From assembly GCF_023022985.1 (NCBI RefSeq), contig NZ_CP095461.1, positions 3,627,057-3,691,056 on the forward strand: 64,000 bases of DNA, written 5' to 3'. A model generated the notes under the pieces. It did not search any database. It was not told the origin of the DNA and saw only the letters and a program-made list of their open reading frames with translations. Positions 27,359 to 37,291 of the stretch are shown piece by piece. This stretch comes from Arthrobacter gengyunqii (GTDB lineage Bacteria > Actinomycetota > Actinomycetes > Actinomycetales > Micrococcaceae). Both the position numbers and the translations under genes were made by a program. How positions within the stretch are numbered: position 1 is the stretch's first letter; each line of letters opens with the position of its first letter.

Positions 27359-29041
27359 CTACCTCGCGCGGACGACTCGCTTTTCATCCCAGACCGGAGT
27401 CTCGGATTCGTAGACCTTCCCGTCGGAGCCGAACACCAGAAAGCGGTCGAAGCTGCGGGCAAACCAGCGGTCGTGGGTGACGGCGAGGACGGTTCCTTCG
27501 AACGCCTCGATGGCCTTTTCCAAGGCTTCGGCGGAGTGCAGGTCCAGGTTGTCGGTGGGCTCATCCAGCAGCAGCAGCGTGGCGCCGGAGAGTTCCAGCA
27601 GCAGGATCTGCAGCCGCGCCTGCTGCCCGCCCGAAAGCGAATCGTATTTCTGCTCGGAGGACGCCGCCAGGCCGTAGCGGTCCAGGGCTCCCGCCGCAGC
27701 TTCGCGGCCCAGTCCGGACCGGTGCTCGTCGCCGCGGTGCAGGATGTCCAGCAGGGTTTTGCCAAGCAGGTCCGGGCGCATCATGGTCTGGGCGAAGAAC
27801 CCCGGCCGGATCCGGGCGCCCAGCTTGACCGATCCCTCATGCGGAACCGGGGCAATCTCCACCTCGGAGACCGGCTCGTGTTCCTTGTCCGGGTCGGTGC
27901 CGCCCAGGGCCAGCAGCCGCAGGAAGTGGGACTTGCCGGACCCGTTGGAGCCGAGCACGCCCACCCGGTCGCCAAACCAGATTTCCGTGCTGAAGGGCTT
28001 CATCAGCCCGGTGAGCTCCAGCTTCTGCGCCACGACGGCGCGCTTGGCGGTCCGTCCGCCGCGCAGCCGCATCTTCACGTTCTGCTCGATCGGCAGCGCC
28101 TCCGGCGGGCCTGCCTCGAGGAACTTCGCCAGGCGGGTCTGGGCGGCCTGATAGCGGTTGGCCATGTCGGAGCGGAACGCCGCCTTGTTCTTGTACATGT
28201 TCACAAGCTCTTTAAGCTTGAGGTGCTCCTCATCCCAGCGCCGGCGCAGTTCCTCGAACCGGGCGTTGCGGTCCTCGCGCGCCGTGACGTAGCTGCTGAA
28301 TCCGCCGCCGTGGATCCAGGCCGATGCTCCGTTGATTCCCGGTTCCAAGGTGACGATGCGGGTGGCGGCGTTGTCCAGGAGTTCCCGGTCGTGGCTGACA
28401 AACAGTACGGATTTCTTGGACTCGGCCAATTTGGCTTCCAGCCAGCGCTTGCCGGGAACGTCCAGGTAGTTATCCGGTTCGTCCAGCAGCAGCAGCTCAT
28501 CCGGACCGGAGAACAGTGCCTCCAGGACCAGGCGTTTCTGCTCGCCGCCGGAGAGCGTGGATGCCTTGCGGTACTGGGCCCGGTCAAAGGGCATGCCCAG
28601 CGCGGCCATGGTGACCTCATCCCAAACGGTCTCCTGCTCATAGCCGCCGGCATCTCCCCAGTCCGCGATGGCCTGGGCGTAGCGCATCTGGGTGGGTTCG
28701 TCGTCGTGCTCCATCATGGCCAGCTCGGCGTCGTCCACGGCTTTGGCGGCCGCGGCCAGCGCGGGCGGGGCGGCGGAGACCAAAAGGTCACGGACCGTGC
28801 TGTCGTCGCGGACCTGCCCGACGAACTGGCGCATGATGCCCATGGATCCGGACTTGGCCACCGTGCCTTCGTCTGCCTTGATGTCTTCGGCGATGATGCG
28901 CAGCAGCGTGGTCTTGCCGGTGCCGTTGGGGCCGATGAGGGCAGTCTTGTGCCCGTCCCCCACCTTGAAGCTGACGCCGTTAAGCAGCTGCCGGCCGTCG
29001 GAGAGGAAGTAGTCAATGTTGGATACGTCGAGGTGTGCCAC
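27359..29041 (-). CDS. ABC-F family ATPase (translation factor / resistance type)
   Basis: 560 aa from the GTG at 29041, preceded by GGGAGG at 8 nt; the open frame upstream of it runs antisense to the gene at 29162 and is not used. Two ABC modules are fused with no transmembrane spans: Walker A GPNGTGKTT and GSNGSGKSH, signatures LSGGEQKRL and LSGGQQARLQ, Walker B LLLLDEPDNYLD and LLLLDEPTDNLD. A linker (about residues 210-300, Arg/Glu-rich) would reach the ribosome peptidyl-transferase centre. ABC-F proteins act on stalled ribosomes, some giving antibiotic resistance. Confidence 0.9.
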   Translation of the reverse strand: MAHLDVSNIDYFLSDGRQLLNGVSFKVGDGHKTALIGPNGTGKTTLLRIIAEDIKADEGTVAKSGSMGIMRQFVGQVRDDSTVRDLLVSAAPPALAAAAKAVDDAELAMMEHDDEPTQMRYAQAIADWGDAGGYEQETVWDEVTMAALGMPFDRAQYRKASTLSGGEQKRLVLEALFSGPDELLLLDEPDNYLDVPGKRWLEAKLAESKKSVLFVSHDRELLDNAATRIVTLEPGINGASAWIHGGGFSSYVTAREDRNARFEELRRRWDEEHLKLKELVNMYKNKAAFRSDMANRYQAAQTRLAKFLEAGPPEALPIEQNVKMRLRGGRTAKRAVVAQKLELTGLMKPFSTEIWFGDRVGVLGSNGSGKSHFLRLLALGGTDPDKEHEPVSEVEIAPVPHEGSVKLGARIRPGFFAQTMMRPDLLGKTLLDILHRGDEHRSGLGREAAAGALDRYGLAASSEQKYDSLSGGQQARLQILLLELSGATLLLLDEPTDNLDLHSAEALEKAIEAFEGTVLAVTHDRWFARSFDRFLVFGSDGKVYESETPVWDEKRVVRAR

Positions 29042-29161
29042 GCTTCCATCCTCCCATCCGCTGCGGGTGGGATGGACAGCCGTCGCAGGGACCTGCCTAC
29101 GATGAAGACCGCGTGTTCCCGGACGGGGCACCGCAGTACCACCACCCAACGAGGAGCGATC

Positions 29162-29482
29162 ATGATCTTCATTACCGTCAAATTCAATGTCAAGCCCGAA
29201 TGGGTGGACCGCTGGCCGGAACTGACCAAAGATTTCACCGCCGCCACCCGTGCCGAGCCCGGCAACCTGTGGTTCGACTGGTCCCGCAGCCTGGAAAACC
29301 CCAACGAGTTTGTCCTCGTGGAGGCTTTCAAGGACGACGCCGCTGAGGCTCACGTGGGCAGCGATCACTTCCAGCAGGCCATGAAGGACATGGTCCAGGC
29401 GCTGGTGGAGACCCCGCAGATCATCAACACCGTCATTGAGGGCGATGAGTGGTCGCGGATGGGTGAACTGACCGTCGAATAG
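29162..29482 (+). CDS. Antibiotic-biosynthesis-monooxygenase (ABM) domain protein
   Basis: 106 aa from the ATG at 29162 with GAGGAG 5 nt before it. The ferredoxin-like ABM pattern is clear: IFITVKFNVKPEWVDRW, RAEPGNLWFDWSRS, NEFVLVEAFKDDAAEAHVGS, HFQQAMKDM. Small proteins of this type oxidise quinols or degrade haem; an YgiN-like quinol monooxygenase role is the best guess. The gene is divergent from the ABC-F ATPase and probably monocistronic. Confidence 0.82.
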   Translation: MIFITVKFNVKPEWVDRWPELTKDFTAATRAEPGNLWFDWSRSLENPNEFVLVEAFKDDAAEAHVGSDHFQQAMKDMVQALVETPQIINTVIEGDEWSRMGELTVE

Positions 29483-29513
29483 CGGCGACCGCCCCCGGGG
29501 CAGGGGGCCGGAC

Positions 29514-29783
29514 CTACTTGGTTTCCAGCGTGTAGCCGGCCCGGGTCAGCATTTTCCGCAGGTCCACGACGGTCTGCTCGTCAATGTCCTTGCCCCGGGG
29601 CGGCTCAATAAAGTCCTTTTCACCGGCCAGGGTGACTTCATACTTGCCGTTGTGCTCCCTGGTGGTGTCAGCCACTTCGTCCAGCAGCGAGCGGACCCTC
29701 TTCCACTCGATGTTTGAACTGGTGGGATGCCGCAGGATCTGGTCCAGGGTGTCACGGTGATGGTTGTTCAGGTGCTTGGTCAT
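29514..29783 (-). CDS. Small protein, possibly HicA-like fold
   Basis: 89 aa; AGGAGG lies 7 nt before the ATG at 29783, so the short start is preferred to longer open frames. The pattern IEWKRVRSLLDEV, HNGKYEVTLAGEK, PPRGKDIDEQTVVDLRKM resembles the helix-strand-strand-strand-helix order of HicA/YcfA toxins. However, the conserved catalytic His of HicA is not in the usual place and no HicB antitoxin gene is adjacent. A toxin role is therefore not claimed. Confidence 0.55.
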   Translation of the reverse strand: MTKHLNNHHRDTLDQILRHPTSSNIEWKRVRSLLDEVADTTREHNGKYEVTLAGEKDFIEPPRGKDIDEQTVVDLRKMLTRAGYTLETK

Positions 29784-29862
29784 CGGTAAACCTCCTGGCT
29801 CCAGTTCGCCACGCCGGAGTGCGGAGCGCAAGGGATGCACCGGCCTCCGGGGGCCGCCGGCC

Positions 29863-31167
29863 TCAGTTCCCGCGGGCGCCGATGACAAACCTGCGGATTC
29901 TCCGGGGCACCAGGTGGGCCAGCTGCGGGGCCAGCGTACGCGACCCGGCTTCCACCACCACTCCCCAGCCGGCCATGACCAGGAACGTCCACCACGCGGG
30001 GCCGACGATTCCGGCTCCCGGACCCGAGGCATTGCCGCCGGCGATGCCCTGTCCGGCCGCCACCAGGCTGAGGATCTGCAGTGCCGCACCCCCAAGACCG
30101 AAGACCACAGGCAGGGTCAGCCACGCCCGGCGGCCGTGCGGCTCCTTCCGGCCACGGCTGAGGAACCAGAAAACGGACGCAGCAGCGGCCAGCAGCAGCC
30201 CCAGGACTCCGACGGCGGCACTCGCCCACATGGGCAGGTTTCCCACGGTCAGCGGATAATCTCCCGGCAGGGGCAGTCCCAAGTTTGCGACCGCGGAGAG
30301 ATGGCCGGCGGCGAAGGCCCAGGCCGACGCCGTGGGCAGCCAGAGCGGCGCGGCGAAGGCCACGGCTGCTCCGCCGTGCAGCAGTGCAGTGATAAACAGT
30401 GCTGTTCCGACTGCGAAGGTGTAGGCGAGATAGTGGCAGCCGGTGACGCGCAGCGCTGCCCGAAGACCCGGAAGGGCTGCCTCAGCCCGCCCGATCCAGC
30501 GGAGGCCTGTGCCGGCCTCACATTTGCGTCCCGCCCAGCTGGCCGCCGTTCCCAGCAACACGGCACCGGCCACCAGGCTCGGCGAGGCAGCCGTCAGGAA
30601 GGCGGCACCGTCGTCGGTGGTTCCGCGCAGTGAAACCAGCAGGCTCAGCGACACGGAAACCGCTGCCAGCGCCAGCCCGGTGACACCCGCATAGAGCCAG
30701 CGGAGCCCGTCGGATTCCAGTGCGGATTTCCGTTCCGCCCGGCGGCCGAGGCGCCACAGCGACGTCGTTGCCACAGCAGTGAGCAGCAGGGGAAGGGCGC
30801 CCACCCACACGCTCACCAGCGGGGCACCAAGGCTCGCATAGGCTGTGGAGGACACGGTCAGGACCGTTGTTCCGCCCAACGCCATGGCGGCCAGGAAAAA
30901 CGGATAGATGGCCAGCGCCGAGGGGCCGTCAAGCCGCGCGCCCATGCTGCCGGCCGAATCATTCATCACGTTCAGCGCGCCGGCTCCGCCCAGGAAAAAG
31001 CCCAGAACCACCAGCGCCATGGTCACGAGGGCGGCACCCACGGTCAAGCCGTAGGCAATCAGCGCGGACTGCACCGCCAGCCACCAGCGCGGACTGCTGC
31101 TCGCGGGCGGGGACGGCAGAGCAAGGGTATCCGGACCTGCCGGCTTTCCGTTGTCCTGGTTATGCAT
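29863..31167 (-). CDS. Polytopic membrane protein of unknown function
   Basis: 434 aa. About ten hydrophobic spans alternate with short loops; the N-terminus is polar. No transporter signature, binding motif or catalytic residue set is recognised. The chain is rich in Ala, Gly, Leu and Val. GGGGGA precedes the ATG. Gene order places it between the small 89-aa gene and an FAD oxidoreductase, both on the same strand with gaps of 79 and 122 bp, so no tight operon is implied. Confidence 0.65.
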   Translation of the reverse strand: MHNQDNGKPAGPDTLALPSPPASSSPRWWLAVQSALIAYGLTVGAALVTMALVVLGFFLGGAGALNVMNDSAGSMGARLDGPSALAIYPFFLAAMALGGTTVLTVSSTAYASLGAPLVSVWVGALPLLLTAVATTSLWRLGRRAERKSALESDGLRWLYAGVTGLALAAVSVSLSLLVSLRGTTDDGAAFLTAASPSLVAGAVLLGTAASWAGRKCEAGTGLRWIGRAEAALPGLRAALRVTGCHYLAYTFAVGTALFITALLHGGAAVAFAAPLWLPTASAWAFAAGHLSAVANLGLPLPGDYPLTVGNLPMWASAAVGVLGLLLAAAASVFWFLSRGRKEPHGRRAWLTLPVVFGLGGAALQILSLVAAGQGIAGGNASGPGAGIVGPAWWTFLVMAGWGVVVEAGSRTLAPQLAHLVPRRIRRFVIGARGN

Positions 31168-31289
31168 CCATTCCCCCTGCAGAGCGTGAGCGGCGTTGCG
31201 CCGGATTCAAACATACAAGCTTCCGGCGGCGTCCTTTTCCGACCGGTTCCCTTCCAAAGCCCACAGCCCGTCCGGTTCCTTCTCTCCTC

Positions 31290-32735
31290 CTAGCCGTCAA
31301 TCCCCAGATCCGGCAGCTGAAGGCCGTACCCGCGGCGCAGCGCGAGCTCTGCGGCGTGGTAGCCGCCCATGCCGTGCACTCCGGGTCCGGGCGGCGTGGA
31401 CGCCGAGCAGAGGAAGACGCCCGGCACCGGAGTCTGCCACGGATTCACCGCCGGCACGGGGCGCGCCGCCATCTGCCACAGGTTCACGGCGCCGCCGCCA
31501 AAGTCCCCGCCCACATAGTTTTCGTTGTACCGTTCCAGGTCCGCCGCCGTCGTCACCTGCGAGCGCACGACGACGTCGCGGAAGCCGGGTGCGAAGCGTT
31601 CAATCTGCGCGGTGACGGCTTCGGTCATGTCCACCGTGGAACCGGCCGGAACGTGGCAGTAGGTCCACAGAATGTGGCGGCCCGCCGGTGCCCGGGACCG
31701 GTCAAAGCTGCTCGGCTGGGACAGCAGGACGTAGGGTTTCTCCGGATGCGTTCCGGCTGCCACCTGCGCCTCCGCCGCCGCAAGCTCGGCGCGGCGTCCG
31801 CCCAGATGCACCGTGCCGGCCCGGCCCACGTCCCCGTTGGCCCACGGCACCGGCCCGGAGAGGATGAAGTCCACTTTGCAGGCCGCGTTGCCGTACCGGA
31901 ACCGCTCCAGGGCCCCCGCATAAGCACCCGGCAGTTCCGGTCCGGCCAGCTCCAGCAGGGTCCGGGGAGAAACGTCGAGCAGGACTGTCTTGGAGCTGCG
32001 GACCTCGTCCAGCGAGGACACCCGGTGGTCCGTGACCAGCTCGCCGCCGTGCGCCTGCAGGTCACGGACCATGGCATCGGCGATGGTCTGGGATCCGCCC
32101 TCGGGCACCGGCCAGCCCACGGTGTGGGCGAGCAGTGACAGCAGCAGGCCGCCGCCCGCCGAGGGCAGCGAGGGCATGCGCCCCACCGGATGAGCCGCTA
32201 CGCCGGTGAGCAGTGCAGGTGCCTTGTCCGCGGAGAACCGCCGGTTCCACAGCGGGGTGCCCTGATCCAGGGCGGCCCGGCCAAAGGCCAGCGCTGCCGC
32301 CGGATGGCGGTAGCCCCGGATCAGCGGCGACATCAACAAATCGGTGATTGCTTCGCTGCGCTGCACCAGCGGGGCCAGCAGATTCCGGAAGGCGGGTCCG
32401 TCCGGACCCAGTCCCTCGACGGTGCGTTCCAGGTCCTTGTAGGCCAGTCCGGCGTCGCCTCCGTCCAGGGGATGTGCGTAGGAGATCTCCGGCACCGTGA
32501 GCTTGATCCGTTCGGCCAAGTCAAAGGCGCGGAAGAAGGGGGATGCCAGGGCCATGGGATGCACGGCCGAGCACACATCGTACCGGTGTCCGGGTTCCAG
32601 CAGCTCCTTGGTGCGGCTGCCGCCGCCGGCGGTGGCTCCGGCTTCAAAGACCCGTACCGACAGCCCGGCGCGGGCCATGATGACGGCCGCTGCCAGTCCG
32701 TTGGGTCCGGCGCCGACCACTGACACCTCGGTCAT
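31290..32735 (-). CDS. Phytoene-desaturase-like FAD-dependent oxidoreductase
   Basis: 481 aa. The N-terminal dinucleotide fold reads VSVVGAGPNGLAAAVIMARA, followed by FEAGATAGGGSRTKEL. The C-terminal FAD motif is VFLCSASTPPGPGVHGMGGY. These are typical of CrtI/COG1233-type oxidoreductases. No carotenoid cluster is nearby, so a role in carotenoid synthesis is not supported. The ATG overlaps the stop of the glycosyltransferase upstream by 4 bp, suggesting they work on the same lipid or envelope molecule. Confidence 0.85.
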   Translation of the reverse strand: MTEVSVVGAGPNGLAAAVIMARAGLSVRVFEAGATAGGGSRTKELLEPGHRYDVCSAVHPMALASPFFRAFDLAERIKLTVPEISYAHPLDGGDAGLAYKDLERTVEGLGPDGPAFRNLLAPLVQRSEAITDLLMSPLIRGYRHPAAALAFGRAALDQGTPLWNRRFSADKAPALLTGVAAHPVGRMPSLPSAGGGLLLSLLAHTVGWPVPEGGSQTIADAMVRDLQAHGGELVTDHRVSSLDEVRSSKTVLLDVSPRTLLELAGPELPGAYAGALERFRYGNAACKVDFILSGPVPWANGDVGRAGTVHLGGRRAELAAAEAQVAAGTHPEKPYVLLSQPSSFDRSRAPAGRHILWTYCHVPAGSTVDMTEAVTAQIERFAPGFRDVVVRSQVTTAADLERYNENYVGGDFGGGAVNLWQMAARPVPAVNPWQTPVPGVFLCSASTPPGPGVHGMGGYHAAELALRRGYGLQLPDLGIDG

Positions 32736-34177
32736 GGCGTTCCTGCTTCCTCGATCGTGGCTGTCGGCCTCCGGCGGCGGAGCCGGAACCGGTCCGGCGC
32801 GTGGTCAAAGGGCCCGCCCTGCGGATCATCGATGCCCAGGCGCCGCACCGGGTCACGCGCCGGCACCAGGATGTCGCTGGCCACTTGGGCCATCAGCCAC
32901 GCCGTGGCCAGGACGTGGCCGGCCACGGCCCACACGTAGTAAGGGGCGTCGATGTTGTTTTGGGCGGGACCGCCGGAAGTCAGGGCTCCCAGATACATCC
33001 AGATGGCCCACCAGTGCAGCACTTCGAAAAACTGCCAGATCAGGAAATCGAGCCACCGGGGCCGGGCCAGGGCCACCAGCGGGATCAGCCAAAGCACAAA
33101 CTGGGGCGAATACACCTTGTTGGTCAGGATGAAGGCCGCAACGATCAGGAAGGCCAGCTGCGCCAGCCGGGGGCGGCGCGGCGCGGCGAGCCCCAGCAGG
33201 GCAATGCCCGCGCACGCTGCCGCGAACAGGAAATAGGCCCAGAAGGTGATGAACCCTGCATCCGCCTGCGCCGCTCCCCACCGCTCGGCCAGCACGTTCC
33301 ACGCGAACCATACGGAGGAGTATCCAGCCGGCCGTTCTTCGGTGAATGTGAGGAAGTATTTCCAGCCGGTGAAGTCGGCAGCCATGAAGGGCACGTTCAC
33401 CACCAGCCAGGCGGCCGCGGCCCCGCCCAGGGCCTGAAACGCCGGGCGCAGCCGCATGGTCCGCAGCGCCAGGACCAGCACGGCACCGAGGATCAGCACC
33501 GGATACAGTTTCAACGCGGTTCCCAGTCCCAGCAGCACTCCGGCCAGGACCGGCCGGCTGCGCGCAAAGGCCAGCATGCCCAGGGCAGCCAGCAGCACGG
33601 CCCAGATGTCCCAGTTGATGAAGACCGACAGGATCATGGCGGGAGCCAGCGCCACCATGGCTGCATCCCAGGGCCTGCGGTTGGCCATCCGCAGGGTGGC
33701 AACAACGGTGGCGATCCAGGCCAGGACGGCCAGGACCGCGTTGATGTCGAAGTAGGCCAGAGCCCGTTCCTGCGACCCGCCGCCGGGCACCAGCAGCGCA
33801 ACGGCGCCGGCCAGCAGGCCCAGCAGCACCGGATACTCAAAGGCGGCGTCCGGAGTCAGGAACGGAAACACTCCCTGCGCCAGGCCGCGGGACTCGAACA
33901 GGACCGGCCAGTCCGAATAGCAGGCCTGATAGAAATGGTCCGGCGAAGTCCAGCCGCCGGTGCGGCACGGCATTTTCACCAGCACCGCCAGCAGCGCCGC
34001 GGCGGTGGTCAGCAGGATCAGGACACGCTCCACCGTAAAGAACCCCGGCGTCACGACTCCCGGGGCGGTGTGGCGGCCCAGCGGGCCGCCGATGCCCTCG
34101 GTGAGGTTCCGCAGCAGCGGATCGTTGCGGCTGGGGACCACTATGCGCAGCGGCTGGCGTCGGGGCTTGGGCTCCAT
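32732..34177 (-). CDS. GT87-like integral membrane glycosyltransferase (DUF2029)
   Basis: 481 aa with about ten hydrophobic spans. Features of polyprenyl-phosphate-dependent GT-C enzymes are visible: an early periplasmic loop with acidic and aromatic residues (CYSDWPVLFESRG), FEYPVLLGLL, INWDIWAVLLAALG, GLGTALKLYPVLILG and NKVYSPQFVLWLIPL, the pattern of DUF2029/GT87 mannosyltransferases. It would add mannose to an envelope lipid or polymer from the outer face. The gene is divergent from ino1, as in many actinobacteria where inositol lipids are mannosylated. Confidence 0.82.
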   Translation of the reverse strand: MEPKPRRQPLRIVVPSRNDPLLRNLTEGIGGPLGRHTAPGVVTPGFFTVERVLILLTTAAALLAVLVKMPCRTGGWTSPDHFYQACYSDWPVLFESRGLAQGVFPFLTPDAAFEYPVLLGLLAGAVALLVPGGGSQERALAYFDINAVLAVLAWIATVVATLRMANRRPWDAAMVALAPAMILSVFINWDIWAVLLAALGMLAFARSRPVLAGVLLGLGTALKLYPVLILGAVLVLALRTMRLRPAFQALGGAAAAWLVVNVPFMAADFTGWKYFLTFTEERPAGYSSVWFAWNVLAERWGAAQADAGFITFWAYFLFAAACAGIALLGLAAPRRPRLAQLAFLIVAAFILTNKVYSPQFVLWLIPLVALARPRWLDFLIWQFFEVLHWWAIWMYLGALTSGGPAQNNIDAPYYVWAVAGHVLATAWLMAQVASDILVPARDPVRRLGIDDPQGGPFDHAPDRFRLRRRRPTATIEEAGTP

Positions 34178-34305
34178 GCTTACCAGTATGCCGCGCCGGC
34201 CGGCGCGGCTCCCTTTCCGGGCGCGGCCGGCACCTCCGCATCCGGTCCGCTGCTGTGATGCCTAACACTAATCATTCAGGTGCAGGCCGTAGACTGGGGC
34301 CGGTC

Positions 34306-34326
34306 TTGCCGCATCAGGTGCGGCAA
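34306..34326 (+). promoter_or_regulatory. Perfect 8-bp dyad in the ino1 leader
   Basis: TTGCCGCA-N5-TGCGGCAA lies 28 bp before the GTG of ino1 and about 10 bp after a -10-like TAGACT (34290-34295). It could be a repressor operator or an RNA hairpin at the 5' end of the message. No regulator gene is adjacent. Confidence 0.5.
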
Positions 34327-34354
34327 TTGGATAACTTGTCTTCAAAGGAGAACC

Positions 34355-35440
34355 GTGGCTAAGAACCCCATTCGGGTCGCAATCGTTGGTGTGGGAAACT
34401 GTGCGGCGTCGCTGGTGCAGGGCGTGCAGTATTACCGCGATGCAGATCCGGACCTGACGGTCCCCGGCCTGATGCACGTGAAGTTCGGCAACTACCACGT
34501 CAACGACGTGCAGTTCGTGGCCGCCTTCGACGTCGACAGCAAGAAGGTCGGCCTGGACCTGGCGGACGCCATCGGTGCCAGCGAAAACAACACCATCAAG
34601 ATCGCCGACGTCCCGCAGACCGGCATCACCGTGCAGCGCGGCCACACGCTCGACGGCCTGGGCAAGTATTACCGGGAGACCATCGTCGAGTCCGACGCCG
34701 AAGCCGTGGACATTGTTTCCGCGCTGAAGGACAACGCCGTTGACGTGATGGTTTGCTACCTGCCCGTGGGCTCCGAGCAGGCTGCCAAGTTCTACGCGCA
34801 GTGCGCCATTGACGCCGGCGTTGCCTTCGTGAACGCCCTGCCCGTCTTCATTGCCGGCACCAAGGAGTGGGCGGACAAGTTCACCGCGGCCGGCGTGCCC
34901 ATCATCGGTGACGACATCAAGAGCCAGATCGGTGCCACCATTACGCACCGCGTCATGGCCAAGCTGTTCGAGGACCGCGGCGTCATCCTCGACCGCACCT
35001 ACCAGCTGAACGTTGGCGGCAACATGGACTTCAAGAACATGCTCGAGCGGGAGCGCCTGGAGTCCAAGAAGATTTCCAAGACCCAGGCCGTCACCTCCAA
35101 CACCTCGGCCAATTTGAAGGCCGACGACGTCCACATCGGCCCCTCGGACTACGTTGCCTGGCTCGATGACCGCAAGTGGGCCTTTGTCCGCCTGGAGGGC
35201 CGCAACTTCGGCGATGCCCCGGTGTCGCTGGAGTACAAGCTGGAGGTCTGGGACTCCCCCAACTCCGCCGGCGTCATCATCGATGCCATCCGGGCCGCCA
35301 AGATCGCCCTGGACCGCGGAGTGGGCGGACCGATCCTCTCGGCGTCGAGCTACTTCATGAAGTCGCCGCCGGAGCAGTACAACGATGACCTTGCCAAGGA
35401 AAAGGTGGAGCAGTTCATCCGTGGCGAGGTCGAGCGCTAA
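34355..35440 (+). CDS. ino1: Inositol-3-phosphate synthase
   Basis: 361 aa from the GTG at 34355, with AAGGAG 5 nt upstream. The NAD-binding start [20 protein letters not shown] and conserved blocks [66 protein letters not shown] are those of actinobacterial inositol phosphate synthases. The enzyme turns glucose-6-phosphate into inositol-3-phosphate, the first step to phosphatidylinositol and mycothiol. mshA, which uses the product, is 1.9 kb downstream on the other strand. A strong terminator follows. Confidence 0.96.
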   Translation: MAKNPIRVAIVGVGNCAASLVQGVQYYRDADPDLTVPGLMHVKFGNYHVNDVQFVAAFDVDSKKVGLDLADAIGASENNTIKIADVPQTGITVQRGHTLDGLGKYYRETIVESDAEAVDIVSALKDNAVDVMVCYLPVGSEQAAKFYAQCAIDAGVAFVNALPVFIAGTKEWADKFTAAGVPIIGDDIKSQIGATITHRVMAKLFEDRGVILDRTYQLNVGGNMDFKNMLERERLESKKISKTQAVTSNTSANLKADDVHIGPSDYVAWLDDRKWAFVRLEGRNFGDAPVSLEYKLEVWDSPNSAGVIIDAIRAAKIALDRGVGGPILSASSYFMKSPPEQYNDDLAKEKVEQFIRGEVER

Positions 35441-35478
35441 GACCGGCGCTTTTCCTCGTTCCGGCGTCCCCGGCGGAC

Positions 35479-35516
35479 GGCAGGTCCGGTTCCCCCGCCG
35501 GGGAACCGGACCTGCC
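35479..35516. terminator. 17-bp perfect hairpin between convergent ino1 and fhs
   Basis: Arms 35479-35495 and 35500-35516 pair perfectly around a 4-nt loop. It lies between the two stop codons and can end transcription from both sides. Confidence 0.85.
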
Positions 35517-35540
35517 GCCGTTGCGGGAGGCCGCAGGCGG

Positions 35541-37226
35541 CTATGACAGGCCGGAGGGTGTTCCGTCCGCGCTAACGTCCATGCGCATGGCTGCCGGCGT
35601 CTTGGGCAATCCGGGCATGGTCATCACGGCGCCGGTGAGTGCGACGACGAACCCCGCCCCGGTCTTCAGGATCAGGTCCCTCACGTGCACGGTGAAACCG
35701 GTGGGAGCTCCGAGCAGTGCTGCATTGTCGGAGAACGAGTACTGGGTCTTGGCCATGCACACCGGCAGTCCGTCCCATCCCCCGGCCTTGATTTCCTCCA
35801 GCCGGCGCAGGGCCGGCAGCGCGAATTCGACGTCGTCGGCACCGTAAATGTCGCGGACCACCGTCCGGATCTTCTCCTCAACCGGCATGTCCAACGGGTA
35901 CAGGTGGCGGAAATCCGCGGGCTTTTCCAGAGCTGCCAGCACCTCTGCGGCCAGGGCATCGCCGCCGCTTTCGCCGCCGCCATTGGCCCAGACGTCGGCC
36001 GCGGCCGCCGCGACCCCCTCGGCTGCGCACCACTGCAGCAGCCAGTCCACCTCCTCCTGCGTGTCCGTGGTGAAGGTGTTGACCGCCACCACGGGGCTCA
36101 GGCCGAACCTGCGAATGTTCCCGATGTGCCGGCGCAGGTTGGCGGTTCCGGCTTCAAGGGCGGCCGGAGCCGGCTCGCCGAGCCGATCCTTCGGCACGCC
36201 GCCGTGCATCTTCAGCGCACGGATCGTTGCCACCAGGACGACGGCGTCCGGGGCCACATCCGCGGCCCGCGAGGTGATGTCCATGTATTTCTCGGCGCCA
36301 AGATCGGCACCGAAGCCGGCCTCGGTGACCACGATGTCGCCAACGGTGCGGGCCAGTTCGGTGGCGATCACCGAGTTGCAGCCGTGCGCGATGTTGGCGA
36401 ACGGTCCGCCGTGGACCAGGGCGGGCGTCCCGGCGAGGGTCTGGACCAGGTTCGGTTTCACTGCGTCTTTGAGCAGCAGCGTCAGTGCGCCCTCCACGCC
36501 CAGGTCCCGCACCGTGACCGGCCGCCGGTCGTAGGTGTACCCCACGGTGATGCGGGCCAGCCGCTCCTTGAGGTCGGCGAGGTCGCGGGCAAGGCAGAAG
36601 ACGGCCATGATCTCGGAAGCTACGGTGATATCAAACCCGTCTTGGCGCGGAACGCCCTGCGCCGGCCCGCCCAGGCCGATCACGATGTCCCGCAGCGAGC
36701 GGTCATTCATGTCCATGACCCGGCGGAACGTGATCCGGCGCGGATCGATCCCCAGCTCGTTGCCCTGGTAGATGTGGTTGTCCACGAGCGCCGTCAACGC
36801 GTTGTTGGCGGTGGTGATGGCGTGGAAGTCACCGGTGAAGTGCAGGTTGATGTCCTCCATGGGCACCACCTGCGACCAGCCGCCGCCGGTGGCCCCGCCC
36901 TTCATGCCCAGCACGGGTCCCAGCGAGGGCTCCCGCAGGGCTATGACGGTGTTTGCCCCGGCTTTGGCCAGCGCATCGCCCAGCCCCACGGTGACCGTGG
37001 ACTTGCCTTCACCGGCGGGGGTGGGACTCATGGCGGTAACCAGCACCACCTTGCCGCGGGTGCTGCGCGCGGGAACCAGTGCAGGGTCAACCTTGGCTTT
37101 GTACCGCCCGTACAGGTCCAGGGCTTCTTCCGGGATGCCGGCCGCACGGGCGATGTCCGTGACGGGCTTCATCACCGCCCGGCGGGAAATTTCCAAATCA
37201 CTGGACATGTCAGCGGCAGCGCGCAT
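35541..37226 (-). CDS. fhs: Formate-tetrahydrofolate ligase
   Basis: 561 aa. The ATP-binding P-loop is [10 protein letters not shown]; further family blocks are [76 protein letters not shown] and [14 protein letters not shown]. The enzyme makes 10-formyl-tetrahydrofolate from formate, ATP and THF for one-carbon metabolism. AAGGA sits 8 nt upstream of the ATG. The gene lies 65 bp after mshA on the same strand; no metabolic link is obvious. Confidence 0.97.
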   Translation of the reverse strand: MRAAADMSSDLEISRRAVMKPVTDIARAAGIPEEALDLYGRYKAKVDPALVPARSTRGKVVLVTAMSPTPAGEGKSTVTVGLGDALAKAGANTVIALREPSLGPVLGMKGGATGGGWSQVVPMEDINLHFTGDFHAITTANNALTALVDNHIYQGNELGIDPRRITFRRVMDMNDRSLRDIVIGLGGPAQGVPRQDGFDITVASEIMAVFCLARDLADLKERLARITVGYTYDRRPVTVRDLGVEGALTLLLKDAVKPNLVQTLAGTPALVHGGPFANIAHGCNSVIATELARTVGDIVVTEAGFGADLGAEKYMDITSRAADVAPDAVVLVATIRALKMHGGVPKDRLGEPAPAALEAGTANLRRHIGNIRRFGLSPVVAVNTFTTDTQEEVDWLLQWCAAEGVAAAAADVWANGGGESGGDALAAEVLAALEKPADFRHLYPLDMPVEEKIRTVVRDIYGADDVEFALPALRRLEEIKAGGWDGLPVCMAKTQYSFSDNAALLGAPTGFTVHVRDLILKTGAGFVVALTGAVMTMPGLPKTPAAMRMDVSADGTPSGLS

Positions 37227-37291
37227 GGTAGCGGTCCTTCCGGTTCCCGCCGATGGTTTTCATCGACGGTGGTGACGTACGAAACAAGCTA

